Origin: JACDDK01 sp035689095
GTDB taxonomy: Bacteria > Actinomycetota > Rubrobacteria > Rubrobacterales > Rubrobacteraceae
Reading direction: 5' to 3'
Assembly: GCA_035689095.1 (NCBI GenBank)
Contig: DASSMB010000106.1
Span: 1-7,500, forward strand
DNA: 7,500 nucleotides
The notes beneath the pieces were generated by a model. It saw nothing but the letters and a program-made list of their open reading frames with translations, was not told the origin of the DNA and did no database searches. The position numbers and the translations under genes are program-made. Below, in pieces: positions 5,791-7,500 of this stretch; the stretch's first letter is position 1, and each line of letters starts with the position of its first letter.

Positions 5791-6969
5791 CTAATTCTGC
5801 AGGTTCTCGAAGATACCGGCCGCGCCCATGCCGCCGCCGATGCACATCGTGACCATCCCGTACTTCGACTCGCGGCGCTTCATCTCGTGGATGAGCTGGA
5901 CCGTGAGCTTGGTGCCGGTCGCGCCCATCGGGTGGCCGAGCGCGATAGCGCCGCCGTTCACGTTGGTCTTCTCGATGTCCAGCCCGACCTCGCGCACCAC
6001 GGCCAGGAACTGCGCCGCGAACGCCTCGTTGAACTCGACGAGGTCTATGTCGTCGATAGTGAGACCGGCGATCTTGAGCGCCTTCGGGATGGCGACCATC
6101 GGCCCGACGCCCATGACCTCCGGCCGCACCCCGCCGACCGCGAACCCGACGAAGCGCGCCAGCGGCTGGAGCCCGCGCCGCTCGGCCTCCTCCCGGTCCA
6201 TGACCACGACCGCCGCCGCGCCGTCGCTGCGCTGGGAGGAGTTCCCGGCCGTCACCGTACCGCCCCGTTGAAAGACGGTCGGGAGCTTGGCGAGTTGCTC
6301 CAGAGAGGTGTCGCGTGGCCCCTCGTCGCGCCTGAAGGTCGTCTGGAAGTGCTGGACCTCGCCGTTATCGTCAACGTAGTCGTACTCCACGTCGAGCGGC
6401 ACTATCTCCTCGTCGAAGAGCCCGCTGCTCACTGCTTTCCGGGCGCGGTCGTGGCTGCGGAGGGCGTGTTCGTCCTGGTCCTCGCGCGATACCTTGAACT
6501 CTTTCGCGACCTGCTCGCCGGTCAGGCCCATCCCCATGTAGACGGCGGGGTTGGTCTCGACGAGCGAGGGGGCCGGGGAGAAGTTCGGCATCTCGATGGT
6601 CGTGGACATGTGCTCGCAGCCGCCAGCCAGGATCGTCTGGGCCTGGCCCGTCATGATCCTCTCCGCCGCGTTCGCGATGGTCTGAAGCCCGGAGGAGCAG
6701 AAGCGGTTCACGGTCTGCGCCGGTACGGTCTCGCTCATCCCCGCCCTGAGCGAGGCGAGCCGGGCCATGTTGTTGCCCTGCGTCCCCTCCGGCATCGCGC
6801 AGCCTATGATCACATCCTCCACGTCCGTGGGATCCAGCCCCTCCGCCCGATTGACGGCCTCCCGGATCGCGGCGGCGGTCATATCAACCGGGTGCATGGC
6901 CCGCAGCGTACCTCTCGGCGCCCGCCCGACGGCGGTACGCGCCCCGGAGACTATTACGGCTTCTCTCAT
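5791..6969 (-). CDS. fadA: Acetyl-CoA acyltransferase (3-ketoacyl-CoA thiolase), FadA-type
   Basis: This is a full-length 392-residue thiolase. It catalyses the last step of beta-oxidation, cleaving 3-ketoacyl-CoA with CoA to acetyl-CoA and a shortened acyl-CoA in the cytoplasm. The three catalytic signatures are intact: Cys91 in NRFCSSGLQT (acyl-accepting nucleophile), NEAF at 314-317 and GHPMGATG with His346, and Cys376 in CIGGGMGAAG (acid/base). The N-terminal VSGARTAVGR (7-16) is also typical. The ATG has GAGAGG at 6977-6982 seven nt upstream. The gene starts 18 nt after the FadN-like stop, the same order as in Bacillus fadNA, which supports a degradative thiolase rather than a biosynthetic acetyl-CoA acetyltransferase. 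AGNSSQRSDG (241-250) is a minor variant of the usual substrate-loop sequence. Chain-length preference cannot be read. Confidence 0.93.
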   Translation of the reverse strand: MREAVIVSGARTAVGRAPRGTLRAMHPVDMTAAAIREAVNRAEGLDPTDVEDVIIGCAMPEGTQGNNMARLASLRAGMSETVPAQTVNRFCSSGLQTIANAAERIMTGQAQTILAGGCEHMSTTIEMPNFSPAPSLVETNPAVYMGMGLTGEQVAKEFKVSREDQDEHALRSHDRARKAVSSGLFDEEIVPLDVEYDYVDDNGEVQHFQTTFRRDEGPRDTSLEQLAKLPTVFQRGGTVTAGNSSQRSDGAAAVVVMDREEAERRGLQPLARFVGFAVGGVRPEVMGVGPMVAIPKALKIAGLTIDDIDLVEFNEAFAAQFLAVVREVGLDIEKTNVNGGAIALGHPMGATGTKLTVQLIHEMKRRESKYGMVTMCIGGGMGAAGIFENLQN

Positions 6970-6987
6970 ATCTTTACCTCTCTCGCT

Positions 6988-7500
6988 CTAGTTCCGTACC
7001 GGCTTGCCGGTCTTGAGCAGACCGCCGATTCGCTCGTGGGTCTTCTCGTTCTCCAACAGCTTGAGGAACGCTTCTTTTTCAAGGTTCAGGACGTACTCCT
7101 CGCTCACCCACTGGGGCTGGCCGAGGTCGCCGCCGGTGAGGACCCGCGCGAGGTGTCCGGCGATGACGCCGTCGTACTCGCTGGCGTACCGGCCCCACTG
7201 CAACGTCCTTACCCCTACTTCCAGGGCTGCGCGGGTCGTTTTCCCGACGGCATAGACGTTCTTGCCGTGTTCGGGCGGGGCGTAGCCGTCGGCGAGATCG
7301 TGAACCTCGCGCTTCGCGGCAGAGAGGAGGTGATCCGGGTTCATCACGACGCGGTCGTCCTCTTCCAGGTAGCCCATCTCCCGCGCTTCGAGGGCGCTGG
7401 CCGAGACCTTCGCCATGGCTATCTGCTCGAATGCCTTCTGCACCAGCGGCAGCGGCGGGATGTTCGGGGTCACGCGCAGCGCGCGGGAGACGAGCCTGCG
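6988..7500 (-). CDS. fadN: 3-hydroxyacyl-CoA dehydrogenase/enoyl-CoA hydratase, FadN-like (partial, C-terminal 170 residues)
   Basis: Only the 3' end is in the window; the frame stays open to position 7500, so the GTG at 7471-7473 is an internal valine, not a start. The visible segment matches the end of the FadN-type bifunctional enzymes, which place the dehydrogenase first and the crotonase-like hydratase last. Examples are FEQIAMAKVSASALEAREMGYL, split here as FEQIAMAKVS and ALEAREMGYL, then DHLLSAAKREV, GHLARVLTGGD, LNLEKEAFLKLL and the terminal LKTGKPVRN. Such enzymes hydrate trans-2-enoyl-CoA and oxidise the 3-hydroxyacyl-CoA with NAD. The catalytic residues and dinucleotide-binding domain lie outside the window. 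It is followed after 18 nt by fadA, as in fadNA operons. The symbol rests on resemblance and gene order; a FadB-like label would describe the same role. Confidence 0.85.
   Translation of the reverse strand, partial: RRLVSRALRVTPNIPPLPLVQKAFEQIAMAKVSASALEAREMGYLEEDDRVVMNPDHLLSAAKREVHDLADGYAPPEHGKNVYAVGKTTRAALEVGVRTLQWGRYASEYDGVIAGHLARVLTGGDLGQPQWVSEEYVLNLEKEAFLKLLENEKTHERIGGLLKTGKPVRN

Noticed and set aside
7471..7473. GTG as a possible start of a small 161-residue protein at the right edge
   Set aside because: The frame remains open upstream to position 7500, and the sequence matches the interior of a FadN-type C-terminal region, so this is an internal valine.

Overview
The window is high-GC bacterial DNA. 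Protein types, gene order and codon habits (ATA and AGG used freely despite the high GC) resemble a deep-branching actinobacterium such as Rubrobacter. That assignment is an inference from pattern recognition, not a database match. No rRNA, tRNA, insertion sequence, integrase, CRISPR array or phage gene is visible. It reads as ordinary chromosomal, metabolism-oriented sequence.

The layout from left to right has four parts. (1) Positions 1-232 are non-coding and carry a perfect 12-bp inverted repeat (arms 6-17 and 36-47). (2) A minus-strand gene (233-1417) encodes a PQQ-type glucose/sorbosone dehydrogenase-family lipoprotein. A short intergenic region (1418-1579) separates it from a divergent plus-strand gene (about 1580-2893) for a polytopic membrane protein that looks like a transporter of unknown substrate. 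The intergenic region holds a TATAAT -10 box and a pair of direct repeats 21 bp apart that could be an operator. (3) A plus-strand gene (3085-3837) encodes a two-TM protein with a GIDE/BAM-type domain, the bacterial relative of the membrane part of the mitochondrial ligase MUL1, but with no RING finger. (4) A minus-strand gene train runs in from the right edge: the 3' end of a FadN-like 3-hydroxyacyl-CoA dehydrogenase/enoyl-CoA hydratase, a FadA-type thiolase (5791-6969), an epoxide-hydrolase-like alpha/beta hydrolase (4867-5751) and an MBL-fold metallohydrolase (3866-4870). Gaps are 18 nt and 39 nt, then a 4-bp GTGA overlap. This looks like one operon that meets the GIDE gene tail to tail over a 28-bp gap containing a bulged hairpin.

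FadN plus FadA gives the last three steps of fatty acid beta-oxidation: hydration, NAD-dependent oxidation and thiolysis. The two downstream hydrolases are translationally coupled to each other and may process an unusual acyl, epoxide, lactone or thioester substrate feeding into, or leaving, beta-oxidation; that link is an inference from gene order. The most interesting points are the stand-alone GIDE protein, the unassigned transporter with its uncertain 5' end, and the two uncharacterised hydrolases attached to a core beta-oxidation operon. I found no clear evidence of a wholly new system.
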